A DNA stretch of 64,000 bases from Arthrobacter sp. 260 (GTDB lineage Bacteria; Actinomycetota; Actinomycetes; Actinomycetales; Micrococcaceae), in contig NZ_JABFOE010000015.1 in NCBI RefSeq assembly GCF_013116745.1, forward strand, positions 1 through 64,000, read 5' to 3'. Positions 63,113 through 64,000 of this stretch are shown here, in pieces (position 1 is the stretch's first letter; every line of letters starts with the position of its first letter). The notes beneath the pieces were generated by a model. It saw only the letters and a program-made list of their open reading frames with translations. It had not been told where the DNA came from and made no database searches. A program made the translations under genes and the position numbers.

Positions 63113-63761
63113 CAGTGCTGACCACCTCGGCTTCGCCAGGTTCGATCGGCATCGACTGGTCGGCGGCCAGCACTGCGTGGCGCGCCACAGGGGCAGGGGC
63201 CGTCCCGCCGCCCTCGGTCACTTCTTCGACCTCGCCGAGGGTGCACCCGGCCAACTGTGCCCACTGGAGGGCGCGCTCGCGGGCGTCCTGCCATGCAGCC
63301 TCCTGCGCGAGACGCGCACGGGCCGCCGGGTCGGAAAACCCGAACGCGAGCGAGTTGATCCTGACGTCATCACCGCCCGCATGCACCACGGCGTCCAGCA
63401 CCGCCGACGCCGAGGAAGGGTCATCGACGGTGACGGCAAGCTCCTGCGAGGCAACGTAGCCGCTGACCCGCTGCTCCTGATTGTCAGCCCAGACAATCTC
63501 CGCCCGCAGCCCGATCTGCCGGGTTGAACGCTTCAGCGGCGGCATCGGATCCGCGTCGAGAGCGTCAAGGACCCGGGACGCGGCGTCCGCGGCACGCAGG
63601 TAGGCATGGGGTGCGGTGGGCCGGCGTACCTCCACCTCGATCCGCAGGTGGAGGCGGTCGGGTGGGGCGCTCACCGTGCCGGTACCGGTCACCGTGACAC
63701 TGGGACCCGGAGCGGCGCTGGGACCGACAGCGACACTGGGACCCGGAATGCTGGTGTTCAT
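63078..63761 (-). CDS. SIMPL domain (DUF541) protein
   Basis: A 227-residue protein of the SIMPL family. Features include VTVTGTGTVSAPPDRLHLRI near the N-terminus, YVASQELAVTV, and SLAFGFSDPAARARLAQEAA. The start ATG at 63761 overlaps the upstream stop (ATGA). Residues 6-24 hold a GPSV repeat. There is no signal peptide in this start, unlike many secreted relatives, so it is probably cytosolic. Function unknown. Confidence 0.88.
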   Translation of the reverse strand: MNTSIPGPSVAVGPSAAPGPSVTVTGTGTVSAPPDRLHLRIEVEVRRPTAPHAYLRAADAASRVLDALDADPMPPLKRSTRQIGLRAEIVWADNQEQRVSGYVASQELAVTVDDPSSASAVLDAVVHAGGDDVRINSLAFGFSDPAARARLAQEAAWQDARERALQWAQLAGCTLGEVEEVTEGGGTAPAPVARHAVLAADQSMPIEPGEAEVVSTVTVRWRIVPPE

Positions 63762-64000
63762 GAGGCACCCCATCGGTTGATGGCCGCCGCCCGGCGGCGA
63801 AGCGGTTGGAGCGCTGTCGATAGCGGCCGGGCCGGACGCTCGACATATCCACCGGCGGCCAACCCGGCGTGGCGTTCGAAAATGTTCAGTGATGCCGGAT
63901 CGCCGGTGCGCAGCAGGGAAATGCCTGCGGCAGCGAAGTACAGGGGAAGGAAGGGAAGGCCGAGGCAAAATGCGTACTGGGTGCTGTGCCGTGCTTCATG
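63758..64000 (-). CDS. C-terminal part of a conserved membrane protein (partial)
   Basis: The window edge cuts this gene; 80 C-terminal residues are visible. The fragment starts HEARHSTQYAFCLGLPFLP, has one clear hydrophobic helix, then NIFERHAGLAAGGYVERP and a basic tail. The HEARH sequence resembles a metal-binding motif, but I do not recognise a catalysed reaction. It is translationally coupled (ATGA) to the SIMPL gene. Confidence 0.75.
   Translation of the reverse strand, partial: HEARHSTQYAFCLGLPFLPLYFAAAGISLLRTGDPASLNIFERHAGLAAGGYVERPARPLSTALQPLRRRAAAINRWGAS

Overview
The window is about 64 kb of high-GC chromosomal DNA from an actinobacterium, most likely a Micrococcaceae member close to Arthrobacter. 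This rests on gene order and protein families: truB-ribF-rpsO-pnp-M16 peptidase, dapB/dapA-rnj-ftsK-pgsA-cinA-clgR, DUF3046-recA-recX, miaB-miaA-dapF-hflX, lexA next to a LysM gene, hisC-hisB-hisH-hisA, infC-rpmI-rplT, an Rv2578c-type radical SAM protein and a DUF222/HNH remnant. Most of the window is core chromosome. I see no prophage, insertion sequence, CRISPR array, tRNA or rRNA.

Layout. 1-7500: a nested palindrome, rbfA, a secreted ScyD/ScyE-type protein, an aminotransferase, truB, three small membrane proteins, ribF and rpsO. 7500-11600: structured leader, pnp and an M16 peptidase. 11600-17540: a molybdenum cofactor block, with moaD-moaA leftward and a membrane-anchored molybdopterin oxidoreductase, moeA, moaC, mogA-like and moaE rightward. 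17570-22745: dapB, a small membrane protein, a leftward acyltransferase-like membrane protein, dapA and RNase J. 22800-27530: ftsK, pgsA, cinA, clgR. 27550-30560: a MarR regulator, DUF3046, recA and a recX with glycine-rich repeats. 30700-39950: a coiled-coil/lytic domain exported protein, miaB, miaA, dapF, a methyltransferase, hflX, dinG. 39950-41420: the SOS module lexA/LysM with two LexA-type boxes. 41600-47300: histidine genes, SseB and an MFS transporter. 47300-50950: DUF1844, infC (AUU start, attenuator-like leader), rpmI, rplT and an rRNA methyltransferase. 50950-64000 is more accessory: MFS, a Nudix enzyme, a radical SAM protein, two ABC-2 exporter operons facing each other with a shared promoter-like sequence, a cysteine desulfurase-like enzyme, pyroglutamyl peptidase, a membrane-tethered sigma-like protein with an Ig-like membrane partner, an HNH remnant, a SIMPL protein and the end of a membrane protein.

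How it works together. The core genes serve ribosome maturation (rbfA, truB, rpsO, rplT, rpmI, infC), RNA turnover (pnp, rnj), lysine/cell-wall precursors (dapA, dapB, dapF), cofactor synthesis (moa/moe, ribF) and DNA repair (recA, recX, lexA, dinG). A recurring regulatory feature is a TANNNT hexamer ending 6-8 bases before a start codon at thirteen genes, which suggests leaderless mRNAs. In several cases the hexamer contains the stop codon of the gene upstream.

The best candidates for something little described are the membrane-anchored sigma-like/BIG2 pair (60954-62662), the AT-rich 13+13 bp operator-like dyad at 54354-54385, the 14-bp promoter sequence shared by the two exporter operons, and the nested palindrome at 38-146. 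All functional statements come from reading the sequence and remembered family features; no database search was run.
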